Origin: Eubacteriales bacterium
Lineage (GTDB): Bacteria; Bacillota; Clostridia; Christensenellales; UMGS416
Assembly: GCA_028709505.1 (NCBI GenBank)
Contig: JAQVWW010000054.1
Location: 1 to 7,160, forward strand
Reading direction: 5' to 3'
DNA length: 7,160 nucleotides
Position numbers and translations under genes: made by a program
The notes under the pieces: generated by a model
What the model was told of the DNA's origin: nothing
What the model saw: the letters and a program-made list of their open reading frames with translations, nothing else
Database searches by the model: none
In this document: piece by piece, positions 1 to 5,583 of the stretch
Position numbering within the stretch: the stretch's first letter is position 1
How the letters are laid out: every line of letters begins with the position of its first letter

Positions 1-57
1 CTCCAACAGGCCCCTATCGTACAACAGCCTGTCGGCATCGCGTTTGAACGTATCCAT
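1..57 (-). CDS. 5' end of an unidentified gene, cut by the window edge
   Basis: An ATG at 57 opens a minus-strand frame that stays open to base 1 and reads MDTFKRDADRLLYDRGLLE. An AGGCGG sequence ends 8 bases upstream of the ATG and can serve as ribosome binding site. The acidic/basic helical start, ending in a 'YDRGLLE' type phrase, vaguely recalls N-termini of some uncharacterised nucleotidyltransferase-like proteins. Nineteen residues are too few to name a family, so no function is claimed. It lies downstream of the acetyltransferase gene on the same strand, 105 bases away. I see no clear promoter or U-tract terminator in that gap, so cotranscription is possible. Confidence 0.5.
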   Translation of the reverse strand, partial: MDTFKRDADRLLYDRGLLE

Positions 58-162
58 GGCTTGTGCCGCCTATTCTGTATCGTGTTGTCTGCCGCCCGGG
101 CAGTGACGCGCTTTGCAGCGCGTAAGCGCCTTGGGCAGAAGGGGAGGTGCATGACGGCAAAC
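58..162. other. Intergenic stretch with two GC-rich hairpins
   Basis: This gap between the acetyltransferase stop and the partial gene holds two inverted repeats. One is CTGCC/GGCAG (89-93 with 99-103). The other is a perfect 7-base-pair stem ACGCGCT/AGCGCGT (106-112 with 117-123) with loop TTGC. Neither is followed by a T-tract on either strand, so they are not ordinary intrinsic terminators. They could weaken readthrough from the acetyltransferase gene or protect its 3' end, but that is inference. Confidence 0.4.
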
Positions 163-660
163 TCACTGGACGCAGGTCATCACCTGAAACACCACCGGCT
201 TGCCCGGCCCGGTGCGGACAAAGTCCTGCACTTTGACAAACCCCAGCGATTCATACAGATGGATGGCCCGGCGATTGAAGGTGGCTACCGTCAGGCGCAG
301 CGGGCAGTCGGGGCAAAGCTCGCCGGCAAATTTCACCACCGCCGACACAAAGCCGTAACCCTTTTTGCGGCCGCAGCGCTGGGGGGCCATGCCCAGCCCG
401 ATGTCGATATGCTGCGCATCGTAGGCCCGCACAAAATGGCCGAAGGGCACCTGGGCCGATTTGCCGCAGCACAGATAGCCCGAAAGCTCGCCCTCGGCGG
501 TGAACACGGCCCAATAGGAACCGTCCAGCAGCGCCGCGCGCTGGGCATCGGTATTTTTAAAGCTGTACATGGCGTAAGGCTCGGGGTATACCCACGTGGA
601 TATGGCCGCCGCCGATCCTTCGTCCATCGGCCGGATATCGTATTTTTCGCTGTATCGCAT
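163..660 (-). CDS. GNAT-family N-acetyltransferase
   Basis: This 165-residue protein has the length and motif order of a single-domain GNAT enzyme, which transfers an acetyl group from acetyl-CoA to an amine. Motif A, which grips the CoA pyrophosphate, is visible around residues 88-104: IGLGMAPQRCGRKKGYG, with the Q/R-x-x-G-x-G/A-like pattern at Q94 to G101. Motif B follows as N129-RRAIHLYESLGF (to 141), the typical asparagine plus 'A-x-x-LYE-x-LGF' ending. No signal peptide or membrane segment is visible, so it should be cytoplasmic. The start at 660 is supported by GAGGAG 8 bases upstream. The acceptor cannot be told from sequence: many close family members modify small molecules, others ribosomal proteins. 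It is a monocistronic-looking gene with its own promoter, separated from the upstream dehydrogenase by a terminator. Confidence 0.9.
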   Translation of the reverse strand: MRYSEKYDIRPMDEGSAAAISTWVYPEPYAMYSFKNTDAQRAALLDGSYWAVFTAEGELSGYLCCGKSAQVPFGHFVRAYDAQHIDIGLGMAPQRCGRKKGYGFVSAVVKFAGELCPDCPLRLTVATFNRRAIHLYESLGFVKVQDFVRTGPGKPVVFQVMTCVQ

Positions 661-683
661 GGCAAATCTCCTCTTCCCGCTTT

Positions 684-712
684 AGTATATCGCCGGGCCG
701 GGCCGGCGGCAA
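684..712 (-). promoter_or_regulatory. Sigma-A-like promoter of the acetyltransferase gene
   Basis: On the minus strand a TTGCCG -35 box (707-712) is followed after exactly 17 bases by a TATACT -10 box (684-689). The predicted start point lies near 677, giving a very short leader that just includes the GAGGAG ribosome binding site. The hexamers match consensus at 4/6 and 5/6. The spacer is almost pure G+C, unlike the AT-rich -10, which makes the site stand out. Confidence 0.65.
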
Positions 713-760
713 GGGGGCTGGTAAAAATATGCATGTCGCGCAGCCAAAGGCAGCGCATAC

Positions 761-775
761 CCGGCTAAAAGCCGG
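761..775. repeat. Perfect 6-bp inverted repeat between the terminator and the acetyltransferase promoter
   Basis: CCGGCT (761-766) and AGCCGG (770-775) are perfect inverted repeats around AAA. No T-tract follows on either strand. It lies about 50 bases upstream of the acetyltransferase -35 box and just beyond the dehydrogenase terminator. It may be a backup RNA 3'-end structure or a protein-binding site, but nothing in the sequence decides this. Confidence 0.4.
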
Positions 776-818
776 CGCGATGGCAAAAGCCGCCGGGCTG
801 TCACGCAAGGTGCCGCAT

Positions 819-847
819 AAAAATGACGCGCGGCCTGGGCCGCGCGC
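819..847 (-). terminator. Intrinsic terminator after the dehydrogenase gene
   Basis: Read on the minus strand, a 9-base-pair GC stem (arms at 839-847 and 826-834, one G-U pair at the base, loop 835-838) is followed after two bases by TTTTT (819-823). It begins 23 bases after the dehydrogenase stop codon. It should end the lacI-epimerase-dehydrogenase transcript and insulate the acetyltransferase gene. Confidence 0.82.
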
Positions 848-870
848 CAAAGTTTGAAACCGTTTCGCCG

Positions 871-1905
871 TTATTTGCTCTGGGCGATCATATCGGCGAT
901 GGGGCAGTCCCCCTGGCCGATGAGGGGCAGATAGATGCGCTTATGCTGGCGCATGGACTCGTAGAAGGCAAAGATGACTTCGCCGGCGCGTATGGCGCGG
1001 CGGTAGTCCACTTCGGCGGGCAGGTCGCCGTCCAGCGAGTCCACCACGCCTTGGAGCATGTCGGGGATCTGCGTTGCGCCGGCGTCGCCGACGTAGGCGG
1101 GCAGCTCTTCCACCTGAAAGGAAGGATCGTCGTACACGACGGCGCGGGTGATGATGCCGTCCCACAGCACGTCGATAAAGCCCTTGTCGCCGATGACGCG
1201 CACGCCCGACTCCAAATCGCCGCCGTCGGTCTTCATGCGGCCCACCTTGATGGAACCTTTGACGCCGTTCTTATACTCAAAATGACCGACAAAGAAGGAC
1301 TCGGCGGGCACCTCAAAGTACGAGATGCTGTTGGTCACGTCGCCGTTGCCCAGCACCCAGGTGACCGGCGATTCGTCGTTGAAGCTAAACGCCTGATCAA
1401 AGGTATGCGTGCCGCAGTCCAGCAGGTGCGGCGGAGAAAACAGCTCCATGCGCTGGATTTTGCCGAACACGCCGTCCTTGATGAGCTTGCGTGTGAGCAG
1501 GTTGCCCTTGGCGTAGCGGCGCTGGTGGGCGTAGGTCAGCTTGACGCCCTTGCTGTTGGCAATATAGGCCGATTCCAGATAGCCGTTCCACGTGGGGGCC
1601 ACCGGCTTTTCGCTATGGAGGTACCGGATGCCGGCGTTGACGCAGTCCTTGATGACCGGCAGGTGCAGCGGCGTCCACAGGCAGACGATGACCAAATCCA
1701 GCTCTTTTTCGGCCAGCATCTTGTGATAGTCCTCGTAGATGGTGGCGTCAAAGCCATAGCGCTCGTTCATCCACATGGCTTTGCGAGGGATGATATCGCA
1801 CAGCGCTTCCACCTTAAGCCGGGGTACCTTGGTGATGGCGCCGGCGTGGAGATTCCCCCGGCCGCCACAGCCGATTAGACCAACCTTGTATACGGTATCA
1901 GACAT
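871..1905 (-). CDS. Gfo/Idh/MocA-family NAD(P)-dependent oxidoreductase
   Basis: This 344-residue cytoplasmic protein has the two-domain plan of the Gfo/Idh/MocA family, which oxidises or reduces sugars, inositols and related polyols with NAD(P). The N-terminal Rossmann fold begins KVGLIGCGGRG (residues 7-17). The family's EKP motif is at 99-101 (HSEKPVAP). The middle of the catalytic domain has HQRRYAKG (127-134) and LLDCGTHTFDQ (161-171), where H167 and D170 fit the usual active-site 'G-x-H-x-x-D' pattern. Length is normal for the family. The frame is open upstream to an ATG at 1983, but AAGGAGG (1914-1920) sits 8 bases before the ATG at 1905 and only 2 bases before an ATG at 1911, so 1905 is the likely start. 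It is the last gene of the repressor-epimerase cluster and has its own promoter. Substrate is unknown; its neighbour suggests a sugar or sugar phosphate. Confidence 0.93.
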   Translation of the reverse strand: MSDTVYKVGLIGCGGRGNLHAGAITKVPRLKVEALCDIIPRKAMWMNERYGFDATIYEDYHKMLAEKELDLVIVCLWTPLHLPVIKDCVNAGIRYLHSEKPVAPTWNGYLESAYIANSKGVKLTYAHQRRYAKGNLLTRKLIKDGVFGKIQRMELFSPPHLLDCGTHTFDQAFSFNDESPVTWVLGNGDVTNSISYFEVPAESFFVGHFEYKNGVKGSIKVGRMKTDGGDLESGVRVIGDKGFIDVLWDGIITRAVVYDDPSFQVEELPAYVGDAGATQIPDMLQGVVDSLDGDLPAEVDYRRAIRAGEVIFAFYESMRQHKRIYLPLIGQGDCPIADMIAQSK

Positions 1906-1939
1906 GCGCATTTCCTCCTTGAACTGGTTGATAAAAATT

Positions 1940-1968
1940 GACGGGATGTGCTGGGTAAACCCACCGTC
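1940..1968 (-). promoter_or_regulatory. Leader hairpin with U-tract ahead of the dehydrogenase gene
   Basis: In the predicted leader RNA an outer GACGG/CCGTC stem (1964-1968 with 1940-1944) encloses an inner TGGGT/ACCCA stem with a 2-base spacer (1952-1963), separated by a 7-base one-sided loop. Two bases after the outer stem comes TTTTT (1933-1937). The layout resembles a weak intrinsic terminator or attenuator. The inner 12-base palindrome could instead be an operator in DNA, since it lies about 16-27 bases past the predicted start point. Both readings are inference. Confidence 0.35.
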
Positions 1969-1985
1969 CATTCCGTTGCGCATTT

Positions 1986-2014
1986 ATCATATCAAATTCA
2001 CATGCGTATTTCAA
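1986..2014 (-). promoter_or_regulatory. Promoter for the dehydrogenase gene, overlapping the epimerase stop codon
   Basis: On the minus strand TTGAAA (-35, 2009-2014) is followed after exactly 17 bases by TATGAT (-10, 1986-1991). TGA directly before the -10 gives an extended -10 (TG-n-TATGAT). Both hexamers match consensus 5/6. The epimerase stop codon (2011-2013) lies inside the -35 box. The predicted start point is near 1979, giving a leader of about 74 bases. This allows the dehydrogenase to be made independently of the repressor-epimerase transcript. Confidence 0.72.
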
Positions 2015-2742
2015 AACATTTTTAAAACTTCGTCGGCCGGCAGGCCCGCCGGCGGCAAATCCGCGGCGGATAGGCCGGTGGCCCGGCAGAAATCCTCCTT
2101 CATTTGGCCGCAGGCCAGCGCAAGGTCGGCGTCTAAACCGAACAGCCCCGAACTGCCCATGACGAAGCAGCGCGTGCCGGCCTGATAGAGGGCCCGATAG
2201 GTGTTGGCGTTGTTGGCGCCGTCGGTCTGGATGACGTAGCGCAGGCCGCGCCGCTCTTTGAGCGCCTGGGCCTGGCGCACCTTGTCCACCATCTCGGGGA
2301 TAAAGGGCTGCCCGGCGTAGCCCACGTCCACCGTCATGATGGTCAGCACGTCGATGCGCCCGGCGTAGAACTCAATGGCGCTAAGCGGCGTAGCCGGGTT
2401 GAGCACGATGCCCACCTTGCGGTCCAAAGCGTGTACGCGCTGGATGGTGCGAAAGGCGTCGTCTACGATGGTTTCGGCGTGCAGCGAGATGATATCGGCG
2501 CAAGCGGCCACGTCCTCTAAAAAATCACCGGGACGGGCGAGCATCAGATGCGCGTCGATAGGCAGCCGCGAAGCGTTGCGCAGCCGGCGCAGAACCAGCG
2601 GCGACAGCGCCAGATTGCGGCAGTAGTGGCCGTCCATGATGTCGGCATGCAGCAGCTGGCAGTGGCTATCCAATGTGGATAGCTGCTGGCGTGCGTTTAA
2701 AAAATCCATACACATCAGCGACGGGGCAAACAGCGGTTTCAT
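2011..2742 (-). CDS. alsE: Ribulose-phosphate 3-epimerase family protein, D-allulose-6-phosphate 3-epimerase (AlsE)-like
   Basis: This 243-residue TIM-barrel protein belongs to the ribulose-phosphate 3-epimerase family. It resembles the AlsE branch (D-allulose 6-phosphate to D-fructose 6-phosphate) more than housekeeping Rpe. Recalled E. coli AlsE phrases recur here: SLMCMD (8-13), a D-S-H near 25-27, H-x-DIMDGH (32-39), N-L-x-LSP (43-48), ILNP/TP-like VLNPATP (113-119), MTVD-x-G-x-AGQPFIPEM-x-DK (136-154) and SGLF near the phosphate site. Metal ligands and catalytic acids are intact: H32, D34, H65 and D174 (QTDG, where AlsE has E-V-DG). The C-terminal tail of about 20 residues after the barrel is unassigned. 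AAAGGAGG lies 6 bases before the ATG. The gene starts 15 bases after the repressor stop, so the two are cotranscribed. A different ketose-phosphate substrate remains possible. Confidence 0.88.
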   Translation of the reverse strand: MKPLFAPSLMCMDFLNARQQLSTLDSHCQLLHADIMDGHYCRNLALSPLVLRRLRNASRLPIDAHLMLARPGDFLEDVAACADIISLHAETIVDDAFRTIQRVHALDRKVGIVLNPATPLSAIEFYAGRIDVLTIMTVDVGYAGQPFIPEMVDKVRQAQALKERRGLRYVIQTDGANNANTYRALYQAGTRCFVMGSSGLFGLDADLALACGQMKEDFCRATGLSAADLPPAGLPADEVLKMF

Positions 2743-2757
2743 CGTGTTCCTCCTTTG

Positions 2758-3762
2758 TCAGAGCGTGGCGCGGGGGATAAGCTCCACCGGCACGGTAAAG
2801 CGGTGTTTTTCCGGCGGTTCGGCGCGCATCAGCGCGCACAGCGCGTCGGCGGCCAGCACGCCCATCTCGGCGGCCGGCAGCCGTACCGATGTCAGCGGCC
2901 GCGGCAGCAGCGTGCATAGGGCGCTGTTCTCAAAGCCTATGACGCTGACAGCGCCGGGCACCGAAATGCCCCGCTCGTCCAGCGCCCGTAGCGCGCCCAG
3001 CGCCAGATAGTCGGTGGTGCAAAACAAACCGTCAAACGGCAGCCCCCGCGCCAGAATCTCCCGCAGCTTTTCGTAGGCGTCGCCGGGCGATGGGCCGGGC
3101 ACCTGCAGCAGAAGATCGTCGCCGGCACGCAGGCCCAGCTCCCACAGCGCCTTCTGGTAGCCAATGCGCCGGGCGGCGTGGCCGGGCAAGCTGTTTTGCT
3201 GCGTCATAAGCGCGACGCGCCGCCGCCCGCGGCCCAACAGCGCCCGGGTGGCCAGATAGCCGCCCTGCACGTTGTCAGCCTCGATGAGCACCGGGCTTTC
3301 CCCGCCGTCGGCGGTGGGAGGGACCCGATCGATGCAGACCAGCGGCAGGCCCGCCGACAGCGCCGGCCCCTGGCCGCCGATGTAGACCAGCCCGCCCACC
3401 CGCTGGGCCACCAGCAGTTCCACCTGCCGGCCCTCGCCGCCGGCGCTGTGGGCGGTGTTGCACAGCAGCGCTGCGTAGCCCAGCGTGAACAGCCGCTGCT
3501 GCAGGCTTAACGTGACGCCGGCGCAGAACGCGTCGGTAATGTCGGGCACCACGATGCCCGCTGCGGCAATGCTGCGCGTACGCAGGCCCCGGGCCACGGC
3601 GTCGGGCCGGTAGCCGTACTGGGCGATGATGGCCTGTACCTTTTTTTGCGTATCCCGGGAGAATCGGCCGGTCTGATTGACCACCCGCGATACGGTGGCG
3701 GTGGATACGCCGGCCAAGCGGGCAATTTCTTTTATGGATGGGGATGGCTGATTTTTCTTCAT
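2758..3762 (-). CDS. LacI-family transcriptional repressor
   Basis: This 334-residue protein has the standard LacI-family layout. An N-terminal helix-turn-helix spans about residues 9-28 (SIKEIARLAGVSTATVSRVV), followed by YGYRPD and the hinge helix AVARGLRTR near residues 56-64. The rest is a periplasmic-binding-protein-like sugar sensor, with 'GIVVPDITDAF', 'VYIGG', a 'CTTDYLALGAL' segment and 'SVIGFEN' typical of the effector domain. The hinge leucine is what usually inserts at a central CG step, and such a site lies over this gene's own start point. The start at 3762 has CAGGAG 5 bases upstream. As first gene of the cluster it probably represses itself and the epimerase, and possibly the divergent esterase. 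The inducer is not predictable but is likely a sugar or sugar phosphate. Confidence 0.95.
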   Translation of the reverse strand: MKKNQPSPSIKEIARLAGVSTATVSRVVNQTGRFSRDTQKKVQAIIAQYGYRPDAVARGLRTRSIAAAGIVVPDITDAFCAGVTLSLQQRLFTLGYAALLCNTAHSAGGEGRQVELLVAQRVGGLVYIGGQGPALSAGLPLVCIDRVPPTADGGESPVLIEADNVQGGYLATRALLGRGRRRVALMTQQNSLPGHAARRIGYQKALWELGLRAGDDLLLQVPGPSPGDAYEKLREILARGLPFDGLFCTTDYLALGALRALDERGISVPGAVSVIGFENSALCTLLPRPLTSVRLPAAEMGVLAADALCALMRAEPPEKHRFTVPVELIPRATL

Positions 3763-3783
3763 AAGCGCTCCTGACGCGCGATT

Positions 3784-3801
3784 TGCGTAATCGTTACCGC
3801 A
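3784..3801. promoter_or_regulatory. Candidate LacI-family operator at the lacI start point
   Basis: TGCGGTAACGATTACGCA (minus-strand reading) has perfect outer arms TGCG/CGCA, a central CG, and partial inner symmetry (GTAA and TTAC flank the centre, offset by one base). LacI-family operators are typically 14-20 base palindromes with a central CG. The site covers the predicted lacI start near 3798, downstream of the -10 box, where a bound repressor would block transcription. Partial asymmetry keeps this a candidate. Confidence 0.55.
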
Positions 3802-3804
3802 CCT

Positions 3805-3833
3805 ATTCTACCACGCGGCCCGCCGCCGGGCAA
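3805..3833 (-). promoter_or_regulatory. Promoter of the lacI-epimerase transcript
   Basis: On the minus strand TTGCCC (-35, 3828-3833) and TAGAAT (-10, 3805-3810) are separated by exactly 17 bases. The predicted start is near 3798, within the candidate operator. The -35 box lies 23 bases from that of the divergent esterase promoter, so the two polymerase sites are back to back. Confidence 0.65.
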
Positions 3834-3856
3834 GGCTTAGGGCGCGGCGAAAAACC

Positions 3857-3885
3857 TTGACGGCGGCGCAGGCCCCGCCCATAAT
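3857..3885 (+). promoter_or_regulatory. Promoter of the carboxylesterase gene
   Basis: TTGACG (-35, 3857-3862) is followed after exactly 17 bases by CATAAT (-10, 3880-3885). Each hexamer matches consensus 5/6. The predicted start is near 3892, leaving a leader of under 20 bases that carries the GGGAGG ribosome binding site. No second copy of the lacI-side operator is visible here. Confidence 0.72.
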
Positions 3886-3909
3886 AAAGAAAAAACGGGA
3901 GGAATGGAT

Positions 3910-5394
3910 ATGTTTGCGCAGCAACAGCCAACCGTACGGGTGCAGCAGGGCCTTTTACAGGGGAAGCGATGTAAAACCGACGGCGTTTTTGCGTTTTTGG
4001 GAGTGCCCTTTGCCGCCCCGCCGGTGGGGAAGCTCCGCTGGGCGCCGCCTCAGCCGCCAAAAAGCTGGCAGGGCGTGCGTCCGGCTGTGGAATATGCCAA
4101 AGTATGCCCGCAGTACGACCTGCCCCAAGGATCGTTTTATCAAAAGGAATTTTATCCGGACCCGAAGCAGTGTGACGAAGACTGCCTGTATCTAAACGTC
4201 TGGAGCAGTGCCCGAAGCGCCGACGACAAGCTGCCGGTGCTGGTGTGGATTCATGGCGGCGGCTTTGTGGAGGGTACCGGCGCGGCGTTGCAGTTCATCG
4301 GCGAGGCGCTGTCCGCCAACGGTGTCGTCGTAGTCACCATCAACTACCGGCTGGGGGCGCTGGGCTTTATGGCTCATCCGCAGCTGACCGGCGAAGCCGG
4401 CGCGTCGGGCAACTACGCGTTTTTGGATCAAATTCAGGCGCTGCGCTGGGTAAAGGAGAACATTGCCGCTTTTGGCGGCGACGCGGGCAACGTTACCATA
4501 GACGGCCAGTCAGCCGGCTCCATCAGCGTGTGCGCGCTGGTGGCTTCGCCGCTGTGCCGGGGGCTGTTCCGCAACGCCATCGCCCAGAGCGCCAGCGTGT
4601 TCGACCGGGCGCTGGCCGGGCGCAGCCTGCGTGACGCCGAGCAAACGGGCCTGAAATTCATGCGCCTTTTGGGCGCGGCTAACATAGACGAGATGCGCGC
4701 GCTGCCGGCCGACGTCATACTGGCCAAAACCGACGAGATGGAAGAGCGGTTCTATCCCATCATCGACGGCAGCGTCGTGCCCGCCGGCTACGGCGATATC
4801 TTTGCCGCCGCCGCGCAAAACCACGTGGCGCTGATGGCCGGCGCCTGCGACGGCGAGGGCGTGCTGCACCAGGCGGGGCCGGCCGACTATGACGAATACT
4901 GTGAGCGTGCCGCCGCATACGGCGCCGACGCGGACACATTTAAGCGCCTCTTCCCGGCGCACGACAATGCATCGGCCGCCGCCCAGGTCAACCCACTGCG
5001 CGCCGCCGGCATGCTGGCCGGCATGCGTAAGCTGGCCCGCGAGCACAGCCGCGCCGGTTGCCCGGTGTATTTTTACTGCTTTAACCACCGCCTGCCCGAG
5101 GCCGACGGCACCGAAATCGGCGCATTCCATTCGGCTGAGCTGGTGTTCCAATTCGGCACGCTGGACACCGGCTGGCGGCCCTGGCGCGCCGAGGATTACC
5201 GCTTGGCCGATATCATGATGCGCTACTGGGCCAATTTCTGCCGCGCCGGTGACCCCAACGGGCCGGATCTACCCCGCTGGGAGAAATTCGACGCCGTGCA
5301 GCGCCGGGCGATGCTACTGGGCGACGACGTAGGCATGGGCGCGCTGCCTTTTGATGCGCAGATAACGTTCCTCGAAAAGCAATTGAAGGCTTGA
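3910..5394 (+). CDS. Type-B carboxylesterase (alpha/beta hydrolase)
   Basis: This 494-residue protein matches the type-B carboxylesterase/para-nitrobenzyl esterase family in length and motifs. It should hydrolyse carboxylic esters in the cytoplasm, as no signal peptide is present. Visible motifs are FLGVPFAAPPVGKLRW (29-44), the EDCLYLNVW signature (90-98), the oxyanion-hole HGGGF (115-119), INYRLGALGF (144-153) and FGGD (188-191). The nucleophile elbow is GQSAG (199-203, S201), where many relatives have GESAG. The likely acid is E316 in GACDGEG and the histidine is H407 in GAFHSAEL, so the triad is complete. An ATG at 3904 precedes it in frame, but GGGAGG (3897-3902) is 7 bases from the ATG at 3910 and only 1 base from the other, so 3910 is preferred. 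It is divergent from the repressor cluster; its natural ester is unknown. Confidence 0.94.
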   Translation: MFAQQQPTVRVQQGLLQGKRCKTDGVFAFLGVPFAAPPVGKLRWAPPQPPKSWQGVRPAVEYAKVCPQYDLPQGSFYQKEFYPDPKQCDEDCLYLNVWSSARSADDKLPVLVWIHGGGFVEGTGAALQFIGEALSANGVVVVTINYRLGALGFMAHPQLTGEAGASGNYAFLDQIQALRWVKENIAAFGGDAGNVTIDGQSAGSISVCALVASPLCRGLFRNAIAQSASVFDRALAGRSLRDAEQTGLKFMRLLGAANIDEMRALPADVILAKTDEMEERFYPIIDGSVVPAGYGDIFAAAAQNHVALMAGACDGEGVLHQAGPADYDEYCERAAAYGADADTFKRLFPAHDNASAAAQVNPLRAAGMLAGMRKLAREHSRAGCPVYFYCFNHRLPEADGTEIGAFHSAELVFQFGTLDTGWRPWRAEDYRLADIMMRYWANFCRAGDPNGPDLPRWEKFDAVQRRAMLLGDDVGMGALPFDAQITFLEKQLKA

Positions 5395-5420
5395 CGGCGT
5401 TTTGATGCGTGTGATATGAT
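5391..5420 (+). promoter_or_regulatory. Promoter of the mntP riboswitch transcript, overlapping the esterase stop codon
   Basis: TTGACG (-35, 5391-5396) and TATGAT (-10, 5415-5420) are 18 bases apart. TGA just before the -10 makes it an extended -10. The esterase TGA stop (5392-5394) lies within the -35 box. The predicted start near 5427 falls just ahead of the aptamer's first stem, which supports the assignment. Confidence 0.75.
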
Positions 5421-5430
5421 GAGCGGGTTT

Positions 5431-5518
5431 CATGGGGGAGTAGTTTGCGTCAATTTTGACGTGTCAAGTCAACATACTGGCCGCAAGGCCTGGCTTGCCT
5501 GAAAGAACAAGACCCATG
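5431..5518 (+). ncRNA. yybP-ykoY manganese riboswitch (aptamer)
   Basis: The leader of mntP carries the conserved yybP-ykoY blocks in order: GGGGAGTAG (5435-5443), a variable hairpin CGTCA/TGACG (5448-5461), GTCAACATACTGG (5468-5480), a GGCC-GCAA-GGCC hairpin (5479-5490), and CAAGACC (5509-5515). Closing stem P1 pairs CATGGG (5431-5436) with CCCATG (5513-5518). This class senses Mn(II), and mntP is one of its best-known targets. The 3' strand of P1 is also the left arm of the following terminator, so metal-bound aptamer should keep the terminator from forming and turn mntP on. Conserved blocks and pairing are seen directly; ligand and switching direction follow from the family. Confidence 0.93.
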
Positions 5519-5548
5519 CACCGTTTTTCGCGGTGCGTGGGTCTTTTT
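5511..5548 (+). terminator. Riboswitch-controlled intrinsic terminator
   Basis: A 13-base-pair stem (5511-5523 with 5531-5543, one G-U pair) with a 7-base loop is followed by TTTTT (5544-5548). Its left arm starts with GACCCATG, which the aptamer also needs for its 3' conserved bases and P1, so the two folds exclude each other. Being the only terminator after the esterase gene, it would also stop esterase transcripts when manganese is low. Confidence 0.92.
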
Positions 5549-5583
5549 ATTACATATAGATAGAACAAGCGGGAGGAACGACG

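Noticed and set aside
61..768. A 235-codon plus-strand open frame, with a GGGGAGG-like sequence before an internal ATG at 151
   Set aside because: It lies antisense to the acetyltransferase, whose motifs, ribosome binding site and promoter are convincing. Its translation is rich in Arg, His and Gly with no recognisable domain, as expected of a GC-rich shadow frame.
823..1878. A 351-codon plus-strand open frame
   Set aside because: It is fully antisense to the Gfo/Idh/MocA gene, with a His/Val/Asp-rich low-complexity translation and no ribosome binding site.
1906..1983. A 26-residue N-terminal extension of the dehydrogenase starting at 1983
   Set aside because: The Rossmann fold begins right after the ATG at 1905, which has AAGGAGG at ideal spacing. 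The ATG at 1983 lies at or upstream of the predicted transcription start and has no ribosome binding site.
1905..1985. Direct repeat TGCGCATTT at 1905-1913 and 1977-1985
   Set aside because: It is nine bases long only; one copy overlaps the start codon and ribosome binding region and the other the -10 flank. No further copies or symmetry support a binding site.
3904..3909. Esterase start at the ATG at 3904
   Set aside because: GGGAGG is only 1 base away from this ATG, while the ATG at 3910 has 7-base spacing. The difference is two residues, so the effect is small.
4510..5151. A 213-codon minus-strand open frame inside the esterase gene
   Set aside because: It is antisense to conserved esterase motifs (nucleophile and histidine regions) and shows no family features.
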